From contig NZ_SSMQ01000002.1 in NCBI RefSeq assembly GCF_005144585.1, forward strand, positions 1 through 64,000: DNA of 64,000 bases, given 5' to 3'. Below, one piece after another: positions 26,127-34,770 of this stretch. Below the pieces are notes generated by a model. The model was given only the letters and a program-made list of their open reading frames with translations. It made no database searches and was not told where the DNA came from. Source of the stretch: Polyangium fumosum. GTDB taxonomy: Bacteria > Myxococcota_A > Polyangia > Polyangiales > Polyangiaceae. Position 1 is the first letter of the stretch, and each line of letters begins with the position of its first letter. The position numbers were made by a program, and so were the translations under genes.

Positions 26127-29100
26127 TCAAACGTGCGGGGGAGGCGGGACCGGCTCGGCGAGGGGCGGGGTGGACGCGGGGCGAGCGCGCGCGAGGCGGG
26201 CCGCGATGCGGTCGGCGACGACGTAAAACGCAGGCACCACGAGGAGGCTCAGGCCCGTGGAGATCACGAGGCCGCCGATGACCGCGATCGCCATGGGCGC
26301 GCGCACCTCGCTGCCTTCGCCGAGCGCGAGCGCCGAGGGGATCGCCGCCATCAGGGTCGCGATGGATGTCATCAGGATGGGCCGGAGACGCACGGGCCCC
26401 GCTTCGAGCATCGCGTCGAGCGCGTTCTTGCCGTGGTTGCGTAGCTCCGTCGCGTAGTCGACCAGGATGATCGAGTTCTTCTTCACGATCCCCATCAAGA
26501 GGACGATCCCGATCATGCTGAAGATGTTGAGCGTCTGCTTCATGAGGAGCAGCGCGAACGCAGCGCCCGCGACGGAGAGCGGGAGGATCGTCAAGACGGT
26601 GACCGGGTGCAGGAACGAGTTGAACTGCGACGCGAGCACCATGTACGCGACGATGATCCCGAGGATCAGCGCGAAGATGAGGCCCCCCATGGACTCGCGG
26701 AAGGCGACCGACGCCCCGCCGAGGACCACGTGGTAGCCAGTCGGTACGTCCTTGCCGAGCTTCTCCACGAGCGCGAGGGCGTCGCTCTGCGACTTGCCCG
26801 GCGCGACGTTGCCGAAGAGGGTGATCGCGCGCTCGCGATCCCGGCGCGTGATCGCCTGGAGCGCCGGCTGCTCCTCGTACTTCACGAGCGTCGAGAGCGG
26901 AACGAGCTCGCCCGATCGCGCGCGGATCTTGAGGCGCGAGAGATCCTCAGGCCGCGAGCGTTGATCGGCCAGCAGGCGCATGCGCACGTCGACACGTCGC
27001 CCGCCCGCGCTGTACTTGCCCACGCGCGTGCCGCCGACGAGCGCGTTCAGGGTCGTCGCGATCTCCTCGACGGAGATGCCGAGATCCGCGGCGCGCGCGC
27101 GATCCGGCACGATCCGTAGCTCGGGCATGCCGAGCTGGTAGTCGGAGTCGAGGTCGACGACGAGGCCCGCCGCCTGAAGCTCGGCCTTCATGCGTTCGCT
27201 GTGCGAGACGAGCTCGCCCCACTCGGGCCCGCGGATCGAGAACTCCACGGGGAAGCCGCGCGACGCGGTGAAGCCCGACTGCGAGAGGTCTTGCACGACG
27301 GCGCGTAGACCCGGGATCGCGTTGAGCTCCTTGCGCAGGACGGCGGCGAACTCGTTCTGCGTCGCCTTGCGCTCGCCCCGGGGCTTGAGCGTCACGAAGA
27401 TCATGCCGCTGTTCACGGCGCCCGTGCCGAAGCCGCCGACGACCACCAGCGTGCGCGCCACCTCGGGCGCGTTGTTCACGATCGTCTCGGCCTTCGTGAC
27501 GATCTTATCCGTCTCGCGGATGTCGGAGCCGACGGCGGTCGTGAGCCGGACCATGAGGCGGCTTTGATCCTGCGAAGGGACGAACTCGCCGGGGAGCGCC
27601 TGAAACGCGAAGACCGCGCCCACGAAGAGGCCCACGGACGCGACGAGCACGAGCGAGGGGAACTTGAGGCCCCGCGCGAGCAGCCAGCCGTAACCGGCGG
27701 AGAGCTTGTCGAAGGCGTGATCGACGAAGATGCCGATCTTGCTGCGGCCCTCGCGCGAGGTCGTGAGGAGCTGCGCGCAGCGCGCGGGCGCGAGCGTGAT
27801 GGCCTCGACGTACGAGAGGGCCACGGCGATGCAGAGCGTCACGCCGAACTGGAGGAAGAAGCGCCCCATCACGCCTTCCATGAAGATGACGGGGATGAAG
27901 ATGGCGATGACGGCGACCGTGGCGGCGAGCGCGGCGAAGGTGATCTCGGCCGTGCCCTCGCGCGCGGCCCGCACGCGATCCTTGCCCTGCTCGGCGTGCC
28001 GGAAGATGTTCTCGAGCACCATGATCGCGTCGTCGACGACGATGCCGACCGCGAGCGAGAGGCCGAGGAGCGTGAAGGTGTTCAGCGTGAAGCCGAGGAA
28101 GTAGATCGCCGCGATCGTCCCGAGCAGGCTCATCGGGATCGCCAGGATCACGTTCAGCGTGCTGGAGAGCGATCCGAGGAAGAGCCAGCAGACGAGGGCC
28201 GTGAGCGCGACCGCGAGGATCAGCTCGAGCTCGATCTCGTGGACCGACTGCTCGATGAAGCGCGTCGAGTCGAAGTTGATCTGGAGCTCCATGCCCTCGG
28301 GCAAGGTCTTCCGGATCTCGTCGAGCTGCGCCTTCACGCCGCCCGCGACCGCGACCGCGTTCGAGCCGCGCTGCTTTTTGATGCCCATGCCCTGCGCGGG
28401 CTGGCCATTCACGCGCGACATGCGCCGCACGTCCTCGAAGCCGTCCTCGATGATCGCGACGTCCTCGATGTACGTCGGGACGCCCTCCTGCTCCCGCACG
28501 ACGATGCGGCGGAGCGTCTCGAGGTCGAGCGCCTCGCCGAGGACACGCACGCTGATCTCGCGGCCCGTGGTCTCCAGGCGCCCCGCAGGAAGCTCCACGT
28601 GCTCCCGGCGCAGGGCCGCGATCACGTCCGTCACGGTCAGCGACTTGGCCGCGAGTTTGTCAGCGTCGAACCAGACGCGGACGTTGCGCTCGAGGTAGCC
28701 GCCCAGCATGACCTCGCCGATCCCCGGCACGGTCTGGAGCTTCTCCTTGACGCGGTAACGCGCGTAGTCGGAGAGGGTCTGCGGCGAGAACGGCCCGGAC
28801 AACCCGATCCACATGATCGGCTGGTCCTCGGGGTTCGACTTGGAGATGACGGGCGGGTCGATGTCGCGCGGCAGGCGCGACTGGGCCTGCGAGACCTTGG
28901 CCTGCACGTCCTGGAGCGCGGAGTCGACGTTGCGCGAGAGGTCGAGCTCGACCGTGATCGAGGCGCCGCCCTGGCGTGAGGAGGAGGTGAGCGATTTGAC
29001 GCCTTCGACCTGGACGACCGACTCCTCGATCTGCTCGACGATGTCGTGCTCGACGGCCTCGGGCGCGGCGCCTTCCCAGGTGACGTTGACGTTGATGGTC

Positions 29101-29228
29101 GGGAAGTCGACGTCGGGGAACTGGCTGATGCCGATGCGGGTCGCCGCGACGATGCCGAAGACGATCGTCGCGAGCATCATCATCCACGCGAGGACGGGCT
29201 TGCGCAGGCACGCTTCGGTCAGGCTCAT
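26127..29228 (-). CDS. RND efflux pump, inner-membrane transporter (HAE-1/AcrB-like)
   Basis: A 1033-aa proton-driven exporter with twelve membrane helices in two repeats. The start MSLTEACLRKPVLAWMM is the typical RND N-terminus. The proton-relay Asp pair is in GIVVDDAIMVLENI (TM4), and the second-half Lys is in MGIVKKNSIILVDYA (TM10). Large periplasmic porter loops follow TM1 and TM7. It overlaps the adaptor gene (ATGA at 29225-29228), so the two are translated together. No outer-membrane channel gene is adjacent, so a TolC-like partner must lie elsewhere. Substrates are unknown. Confidence 0.95.
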   Translation of the reverse strand: MSLTEACLRKPVLAWMMMLATIVFGIVAATRIGISQFPDVDFPTINVNVTWEGAAPEAVEHDIVEQIEESVVQVEGVKSLTSSSRQGGASITVELDLSRNVDSALQDVQAKVSQAQSRLPRDIDPPVISKSNPEDQPIMWIGLSGPFSPQTLSDYARYRVKEKLQTVPGIGEVMLGGYLERNVRVWFDADKLAAKSLTVTDVIAALRREHVELPAGRLETTGREISVRVLGEALDLETLRRIVVREQEGVPTYIEDVAIIEDGFEDVRRMSRVNGQPAQGMGIKKQRGSNAVAVAGGVKAQLDEIRKTLPEGMELQINFDSTRFIEQSVHEIELELILAVALTALVCWLFLGSLSSTLNVILAIPMSLLGTIAAIYFLGFTLNTFTLLGLSLAVGIVVDDAIMVLENIFRHAEQGKDRVRAAREGTAEITFAALAATVAVIAIFIPVIFMEGVMGRFFLQFGVTLCIAVALSYVEAITLAPARCAQLLTTSREGRSKIGIFVDHAFDKLSAGYGWLLARGLKFPSLVLVASVGLFVGAVFAFQALPGEFVPSQDQSRLMVRLTTAVGSDIRETDKIVTKAETIVNNAPEVARTLVVVGGFGTGAVNSGMIFVTLKPRGERKATQNEFAAVLRKELNAIPGLRAVVQDLSQSGFTASRGFPVEFSIRGPEWGELVSHSERMKAELQAAGLVVDLDSDYQLGMPELRIVPDRARAADLGISVEEIATTLNALVGGTRVGKYSAGGRRVDVRMRLLADQRSRPEDLSRLKIRARSGELVPLSTLVKYEEQPALQAITRRDRERAITLFGNVAPGKSQSDALALVEKLGKDVPTGYHVVLGGASVAFRESMGGLIFALILGIIVAYMVLASQFNSFLHPVTVLTILPLSVAGAAFALLLMKQTLNIFSMIGIVLLMGIVKKNSIILVDYATELRNHGKNALDAMLEAGPVRLRPILMTSIATLMAAIPSALALGEGSEVRAPMAIAVIGGLVISTGLSLLVVPAFYVVADRIAARLARARPASTPPLAEPVPPPPHV

Positions 29229-30463
29229 GGCGCGCTCCCTCCCTTCGCAGGCGCGCCGACGCCTTCGCTCGGCGCGCTCGAGGTCCCCGGCGGCGCGGCC
29301 GCGCTGGAGGCCCCGGGCGGTCCTTTGCCCGGCCCTTGTCCCGGCGGCACGACGCGCACCGTGGTGCCATCACGCAGCGGCTCGGCCCCACGCACGACGA
29401 GCATCTCGCCGGGCGAAAGGCCCTTGCGCACCTCGACACGCCCGTCGGCCGTGCGCATGCCGAGCGCGAGCACGCGCTCGTGCGCGACGTTGTTCTCCAC
29501 GACGAACGCGAGGAAGCCCTTTTCGCTCGGGCGAATCGCGGTCTGCGGGATGACGGGCGCGTTCTCGGTCGCGCCGACGCGCACCGTGACGTCGGCGAAC
29601 GCGCCGGGCCGGAGCGAATCTTTTTTCTCGTCCGCGACCTCGGCGACGATCGGAACCATCCGCGTCGCGGGATCCGCGGCGTCCGCGACGAGCGTGATCT
29701 TCGCGGTGAAGTCGTGCTCGATGCCCGTGACCTTGAACGAGACGTTCATGCCGGCCGAGAGGCGCGGCGCGTCGGCCTCGGGGACCGGGAAACGAAGCAG
29801 GAGCGGGTCGCGACGCAGGACCGTGCCGAGCACCGCGCCGGGCTGGACGAACTGGCCGGTCTGCACCGTGCGCGTCTGCATCTTGCCCTCGATGGGCGCG
29901 CGCACGTACGCGTCGCGCAGGTTCAGGTTCGCCTCGTCGAGCGCCGCGCGCGCCTCGGCGACCTGCGCCGCCCCGGTGCGCGCGCGTGTCCTCCAGCCGT
30001 CGACGTCCTCCTTCGAGAAGACGCCCGCGCCGTCTTCGCCCGCTTTTTCCCGCCGATCGAGGTTCTGCTGCGCCTCGGCCGCCGAGGCTTGCGCGCGCTC
30101 GAGCGTGGCCTTGGCGCTGCGGACGGCGAGGTTGAAGCGGGCCGGATCGATCTCGACGAGGACCTGGCCTTTCTTGACGACGTCACCTTCGGCGAAGCGC
30201 ACGTGCTCGATCACGCCGGAGACACGCGCCGTGACCTGCACACGCTCGTACGCGTCGACGCTGCCGACGGCGGTGACGGAGTACTCGACGCGCTCGCCCG
30301 GGACGGGCGCGAGCTCGACGGGGAACGCCATCTTCCCCTTGCCGCCCCCGGGAGGGCCTGCGCCCTCGTCCTTTTTCGAGCAGCCGAAGAGCGCGATCAC
30401 GAGGAGCGTGATGCCGAGGGTGAGCCAGACCGAGAGCCTTCGGGGTGTTGCGAAAACAGGCAT
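29225..30463 (-). CDS. RND periplasmic adaptor (membrane fusion protein)
   Basis: A 412-aa adaptor with ATG at 30463. A TM/lipoprotein signal (LGITLLVIALFGCSKK) anchors it. A split biotinyl-lipoyl-like domain (YERVQVTARVSGVIEHVRFAEGDVVKKGQVLVEID and APIEGKMQTRTVQTGQFVQPGAVL) brackets a helical hairpin (ATLERAQASAAEAQQNL), followed by the beta-barrel and membrane-proximal domains. The C-terminal 40 residues are a Pro/Gly/Ser-rich tail. It bridges the RND pump and an outer-membrane channel. It is the middle gene of a three-gene operon, starting 2 bases after the hydrolase stop. Confidence 0.92.
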   Translation of the reverse strand: MPVFATPRRLSVWLTLGITLLVIALFGCSKKDEGAGPPGGGKGKMAFPVELAPVPGERVEYSVTAVGSVDAYERVQVTARVSGVIEHVRFAEGDVVKKGQVLVEIDPARFNLAVRSAKATLERAQASAAEAQQNLDRREKAGEDGAGVFSKEDVDGWRTRARTGAAQVAEARAALDEANLNLRDAYVRAPIEGKMQTRTVQTGQFVQPGAVLGTVLRRDPLLLRFPVPEADAPRLSAGMNVSFKVTGIEHDFTAKITLVADAADPATRMVPIVAEVADEKKDSLRPGAFADVTVRVGATENAPVIPQTAIRPSEKGFLAFVVENNVAHERVLALGMRTADGRVEVRKGLSPGEMLVVRGAEPLRDGTTVRVVPPGQGPGKGPPGASSAAAPPGTSSAPSEGVGAPAKGGSAP

Positions 30464-30465
30464 GA

Positions 30466-32166
30466 TCACGGGTCCGATGGAGCGAGGACCACCCCCCCTG
30501 CGGGGCTGTTCGTGGTCATCCACGTGGTGAGCGAGTCGTACCATTTCGTCACATCGCCCTGACCGTCATCGGTGCCGGACAGGGGATCGATGTGCGTGAG
30601 CTTGACGATGTCGAGCACGACGAACGCATCGGGATCCGTGCGAGGTTTGCCCGCGAGGGGCCGGTCCGGTCCGATGGGTACGTTCTGAACGAGCGCGCGC
30701 AGCGGGTCGAGGGCGGCCGTGTCCCCGACGAGGCCCGCGACGGCGGCGAAGATCGGGAGGTCCATGGAAGCGCCGTGAATCGCGCGCATTCCGTGCGTTG
30801 CGAGGGGCCAGTCGCCATCTTTCAAGACGAGCGTGGCCGCGGCCTGGGCGTCGAGCGAGAGGCGCGCCGGGAAGTACCACTCGGCGAAATCGAGCGAGGG
30901 GCCCTCGAACCAGGAGCGCGAAATGTCGTCCAGGGAGGTGTGCTCGCGCGGGCTCTTGGCGTCGTACTCCACCCAATCGTACGTGGCCGTAGGATCGGAG
31001 GGCTGGATGAGCTTGGTGCCGAAGAGGCTGTCGTACGCGGCGAGCGCGCCGCCCTTGCTCTCGCCACACGAGACGGCCGCGAAGGAGACGCCGTTCGACG
31101 CTTCGTCCATGGCGAACCCCATGGCCGCGCGGTTCGTCATGCGCGGGACCTGGGTGAGCGAGAGGAGCGTGAGGAAGGCGTTGTCGCGGTAGGGATCCTC
31201 GGTGATCGCGGTGGGCGACCACATCGCGCGCATGCCGGCGACCGCGGCGACGGGGTAGATCTTGAGGCCGAGCAAGGGGAGCGCGATGTAACGCGTGGTC
31301 TTGCGGATCGTCTCGAGGCCCGGGGTGAGGTAGGCGTTGGGCTCCTGGGACGAGCCTTTCAGGTAGTCCTCCTCGGTGATCGTCGGGGCAGCGGCACCCT
31401 CCTGCCGCGCGACGCCGTCGACGAGGACGAGGCCCGCGAGCTCGCCGTAACCAGGCTTTCCGTCGAAATCCCAGGCCGCGTACTCCTCGACGATCGTGGC
31501 GCCGAGCGAGTGGCCGACGAGGAAGACGCGCGCCTTGCGCTCCTCGGGCGCGACGATCTCGATGACGCGGCGGAGGTCGCCGATCGTGGTGTCGAGCCCC
31601 CACTCGGAGGCGTAATCGACCGCGGTTTGATCAACGAAGCCCGGGAACGTCTTGTCCTCGGCGGGCTCCTCCTCGAAGTAGTAGCGCTTCGCGATCTCGG
31701 GATCCTTGCGGAACTCGGCGACGTCGAGGCCGTGGTGATCCTCGAGCAAGTTCGAGCGTCGATCGATGGCCCAGGCCTCGAAGGCCTCGCCCTGCTTGGA
31801 CCTGCGCACGACCGCGCGCGCCATGGAATCGTAGCTGCTGGCGCCGCCGAGGAAGCCGGGCATGAGGACGGCGACCGCGCGGGCAGGCGCCGGCGGATCG
31901 GCGTCGACGCGGTACCGAACGACGCGGACGGCGTTGAGCTCGGCGGGCGTCGCGCTGCCCGTCAGGGGGTTCGGCGGGGGCGTGACGCCGGGGACGAGGA
32001 AGACGTCGCGGCGAATCCGCACGGGTCCGTCCTCGACGACGGTGGAGCTCGGCGGCGGCGTATACGGCGCGGGCGGGATGGGGAGCTCGACAGGATCGGA
32101 GCAGGCGACGAGGAGGGCGGCGCTCGCGAGGACGAGCGCCGAGGGACACGTGCGGCGCAAGGGCAT
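30466..32166 (-). CDS. alpha/beta-hydrolase lipoprotein
   Basis: A 566-aa protein with a lipoprotein signal (LASAALLVACSD). The alpha/beta-hydrolase core has an oxyanion segment (LMPGFLGGASS, 102-112) and nucleophile Ser220 in VGHSLGA. A likely catalytic His lies in the C-terminal part (around ATHGMRAIHG), and a long lid-like insertion separates it from the nucleophile. It may be an esterase, lipase or hydrolase of the exported substrate. It is the first gene of an operon with the RND adaptor and pump (2-base spacing). That suggests a link between substrate hydrolysis and efflux, though the coupling may only be transcriptional. Confidence 0.82.
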   Translation of the reverse strand: MPLRRTCPSALVLASAALLVACSDPVELPIPPAPYTPPPSSTVVEDGPVRIRRDVFLVPGVTPPPNPLTGSATPAELNAVRVVRYRVDADPPAPARAVAVLMPGFLGGASSYDSMARAVVRRSKQGEAFEAWAIDRRSNLLEDHHGLDVAEFRKDPEIAKRYYFEEEPAEDKTFPGFVDQTAVDYASEWGLDTTIGDLRRVIEIVAPEERKARVFLVGHSLGATIVEEYAAWDFDGKPGYGELAGLVLVDGVARQEGAAAPTITEEDYLKGSSQEPNAYLTPGLETIRKTTRYIALPLLGLKIYPVAAVAGMRAMWSPTAITEDPYRDNAFLTLLSLTQVPRMTNRAAMGFAMDEASNGVSFAAVSCGESKGGALAAYDSLFGTKLIQPSDPTATYDWVEYDAKSPREHTSLDDISRSWFEGPSLDFAEWYFPARLSLDAQAAATLVLKDGDWPLATHGMRAIHGASMDLPIFAAVAGLVGDTAALDPLRALVQNVPIGPDRPLAGKPRTDPDAFVVLDIVKLTHIDPLSGTDDGQGDVTKWYDSLTTWMTTNSPAGGVVLAPSDP

Positions 32167-32238
32167 GCGCCATCATTAAGGAAGGAGGGCGTCGTGGCGA
32201 GGGTTTCGCCCGGTTTCCGACGCCGATGGATCGCGGGC

Positions 32239-33108
32239 TCAGCGCCGCGGCGTCCTTGTCTCGGCAAACGCGAGGACCTCGGCGATCGAAGCCTCGTCGC
32301 CGTCCGCCGCGAGCGCCGCTTGCAGCGCGGCCTTGGTCTCGGGCGCGGCCGTGAGGTCGACGGCGATACGCAAGCGGCGCAAGTGCTCGTCGTCCCGCGA
32401 GGCGGCGAGGGCGACGAACGCGGCGGCGCGATCGACGACCGGCGCGCCCGGGTTCTCGGCGACGCGGAGCAGCTCGTCGGCGGGGACGGGCGAGGTGCGG
32501 ATGCCCTCGTGGGCGCCCGATCCGATCGCCCGGAGCGCGCGCGCCCAGGCGTCGTAGGGCCTGCCGCCGCGGCCGAGGGCGTCGGGCGCGCTGGCGGGGC
32601 GGCGCGCGCTCGCGGCCTCCGTGGTGGCGCGAATCAAGCTGAGGAGGGCGTCGCGCTCGGCCCAGCGATCCTTGAAGACGCTGGTGGCGAAATCGACGGC
32701 GCGGCCCGAGCGGAGGGCGATGTTGATGCCGGGGTGGCGAAGGTAAAACCCGTCGGAGGTCTCGACGTAGGCGATGTCGCGATAAGGGATGAAGCGGGCG
32801 CGGATCCAGACGAGCAAGAGCCCATCCTCGCCGACGACGAGCTTGCGCGGATAAAGCAGGACAACGACGACCGCGAGGACGAGCGCGACCCAGAGCGTGG
32901 CGCCCCAAGGCCCCACCCGCACGAGCCCGCGCGCGAGGATCGCGACGGCGATGCCGAGGAGGATGCCGAGCCAGGGAAGGAGCGGCGAGGGCAAGGAGAA
33001 GACGGGGCGCTCGTCGGGCGAGCGGCCGAGGTCCCGGAGCAGGCCTTCACGGGAGGGCAGGCCCGTCGGGGAAGGGCGCGCGGCGCTGCTCGTTTTCGGC
33101 CGGCTCAT
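32239..33108 (-). CDS. membrane protein with PH-like domain
   Basis: A 289-aa protein. I use the ATG at 33108; an in-frame start at 33144 is possible. Two membrane helices (PWLGILLGIAVAILARGL and GATLWVALVLAVVVVLLYP) are followed by a short beta domain (DGLLLVWIRARFIPYRDIAYV...INIALRSGRAVDF) resembling bacterial PH domains, in which the RFIPYRDI turn is typical. A helical C-terminus (about 160-289) with Ala-rich repeats may be HEAT-like. The function is unknown. It diverges from the ATPase gene at 33172. Confidence 0.65.
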   Translation of the reverse strand: MSRPKTSSAARPSPTGLPSREGLLRDLGRSPDERPVFSLPSPLLPWLGILLGIAVAILARGLVRVGPWGATLWVALVLAVVVVLLYPRKLVVGEDGLLLVWIRARFIPYRDIAYVETSDGFYLRHPGINIALRSGRAVDFATSVFKDRWAERDALLSLIRATTEAASARRPASAPDALGRGGRPYDAWARALRAIGSGAHEGIRTSPVPADELLRVAENPGAPVVDRAAAFVALAASRDDEHLRRLRIAVDLTAAPETKAALQAALAADGDEASIAEVLAFAETRTPRR

Positions 33109-33171
33109 CCGCGGGGCATGATGAACCCGGATGCGCGCGGGTTCCATCACGAGTAGGCTCGGGGCGCTCCC

Positions 33172-34221
33172 ATGAAAATCCAGGCGGTCCGGTTGACGGA
33201 GTTCGGCGCGTTCAAGGACGTCGCGTTCCAGCCCTGCGCCGGCATCAACGTATTCCTGGGAACGAACGCCACGGGGAAGTCGCACGCCATGAAGGCGCTT
33301 TACGCGCCCATCAAGGTCATGGAGCACGCCGAGAGCACGATCCCCCTCGACGCCCGTATGCATGAAAAGCTCGCCAAGGTGTTCCGTCCCGACGACGGAT
33401 TCCTCGGACGCCTCGTGCGGCGACGCAAAGGGCAAGGACACGGCGACATCGACATCGAGGGCAGCTCCGGGGATTTGCGGCTGACGCTGTATACCCGCGG
33501 CAAAAAGAAGCTCGACGTGCGCGCGGCGACCTGGAAGAGCGAAGAGCCGACCATCTTCCTCCCGACGCGCGAAATCCTCGCCATGTACGAGGGGTTCATC
33601 GCCGCGTACCAGGATCGGGAGCTCTCCTTCGACGAGACCTACTACGACGCGTGTCTTGCCCTCAGCCGGGCCGTGCTGCGCGGCCCCCGCTCCGCGCAGG
33701 CCAAGGCGCTGATCGAGCCCATCGAGGCCGCGCTCGGGGGAAACGTCGCCCTCCAGGGCGGGCGATTCTACCTCGTGCGCAAGGACGGCGCTATGGAAGC
33801 CCATCTCGTCGCGGAAGGCTTGCGCAAGATCGCTGGCCTCGCGCACCTCGTCCTCAATGGTTCCCTCACGAAGAACGGCATTCTGTTCTGGGACGAACCG
33901 GAGGCAAACCTCAATCCCCGGCTCGTCTCCCTCGTGGTGGACATCCTGCTCGAGCTCGGAAAGCGCGGCGTGCAGATCTTCGTCACGACGCACGATTATC
34001 TGCTCGCCCACAAGCTCTCCCTCCTCTCGGAGTATGGCCGGTGTCCAGATGTTCCCATTCGCTTCTTCGCATTTCACCGGAAGGAAGAGCACGACCCGGT
34101 GCAAATCGCGCCGGGCAGCACGCTCGCCGAGCTGCCGGACAATCCGATCCTCGACGAGTTCACGAAGCATTACGATTTCGAGCGGAAGCTCTTCGACGAA
34201 GACGCGCGGAGCACCGCGTGA
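33172..34221 (+). CDS. AAA/ABC-type ATPase (AAA_21/SMC-like), candidate defence ATPase
   Basis: A 349-aa ATPase with a compact SMC/OLD-like head. The N-terminus MKIQAVRLTEFGAFKDV leads into Walker A GTNATGKS (30-37). The region around FLPTREILAMYEGF is typical of AAA_21 proteins. A signature-like AEGLRKIAGL (about 214-223), Walker B FWDEPEANLNP with catalytic Glu242, and an H-loop TTHDYLLA (His274) complete the site. There is no coiled-coil arm. The TGA overlaps the start of the next gene (GTGA), so the pair is coupled. Similar ATPases power Gabija-, Septu- and PARIS-type anti-phage systems; this assignment is by analogy. Confidence 0.85.
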   Translation: MKIQAVRLTEFGAFKDVAFQPCAGINVFLGTNATGKSHAMKALYAPIKVMEHAESTIPLDARMHEKLAKVFRPDDGFLGRLVRRRKGQGHGDIDIEGSSGDLRLTLYTRGKKKLDVRAATWKSEEPTIFLPTREILAMYEGFIAAYQDRELSFDETYYDACLALSRAVLRGPRSAQAKALIEPIEAALGGNVALQGGRFYLVRKDGAMEAHLVAEGLRKIAGLAHLVLNGSLTKNGILFWDEPEANLNPRLVSLVVDILLELGKRGVQIFVTTHDYLLAHKLSLLSEYGRCPDVPIRFFAFHRKEEHDPVQIAPGSTLAELPDNPILDEFTKHYDFERKLFDEDARSTA

Positions 34222-34757
34222 GCGCGCTTCACGTCGAGGGGCGGCTCTCCTTCTCCTTCGGGGACGACTGGCAGATCCTCAAGTGGGACGACCACACCGC
34301 GTTTCAGGATGGATTGAAGCGATTCGAAGGGACCCGGGCCGTCGATTTCGTAGGCCTGCTCTTCGGCGCGCCCTGGTTCATCGAGGTCAAGGACTTCCGG
34401 GACTATCGAATCGAGAACAAGCAGCGGCTCACGAGCGGTGAGCTCGCGAAAGAGATCGCGTGGAAAGTGCGTGATTCGATCGCCTCGATGGCGTGGGCAT
34501 GTCAGCGAACCCCCCTCGACCGGAACGATCTCGGCCCGTTCTTGCGCTCCCTCCTGGGGTGCAAGCACAAGGTCCCCGTCGTGCTCTGGCTCGAAGAGGA
34601 TCGCCCGCCGACGCCCGCCGCGGCTTCCGCGCTCGCCGAGGCGATCAAGCGCGAGCTCACATGGCTGAATCCCAAGGTGCTCGTCATGTGCCGCGATCTC
34701 GCCGAACAGCACGCGATCCCTGGTCTCGTCGTCACGAGCCAGCCCGCGCCTCGATGA
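34218..34757 (+). CDS. PD-(D/E)XK-like nuclease partner of the ATPase
   Basis: A 179-aa protein read from the GTG at 34218, overlapping the ATPase stop by 4 bases. The sequence VDFVGLLFGAPWFIEVKDFRDYR places Asp43 on one strand and Glu56-x-Lys58 on the next. This is the D...ExK spacing of PD-(D/E)XK endonucleases and related restriction-type folds. A basic helix (RIENKQRLTSGELAKEI) follows, and a later strand is VPVVLWLEEDRP. The nuclease assignment rests on the motif only. Coupling to an SMC-like ATPase suggests an ATP-gated nuclease, as in several two-gene defence modules. Confidence 0.68.
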   Translation: MSALHVEGRLSFSFGDDWQILKWDDHTAFQDGLKRFEGTRAVDFVGLLFGAPWFIEVKDFRDYRIENKQRLTSGELAKEIAWKVRDSIASMAWACQRTPLDRNDLGPFLRSLLGCKHKVPVVLWLEEDRPPTPAAASALAEAIKRELTWLNPKVLVMCRDLAEQHAIPGLVVTSQPAPR

Positions 34758-34770
34758 CCTGGGTGACCCC

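Noticed and set aside
30592-33156. An 854-codon plus-strand frame
   Set aside because: It is antisense to the hydrolase and membrane-protein genes, and its composition is low-complexity Arg/Glu/Gly.
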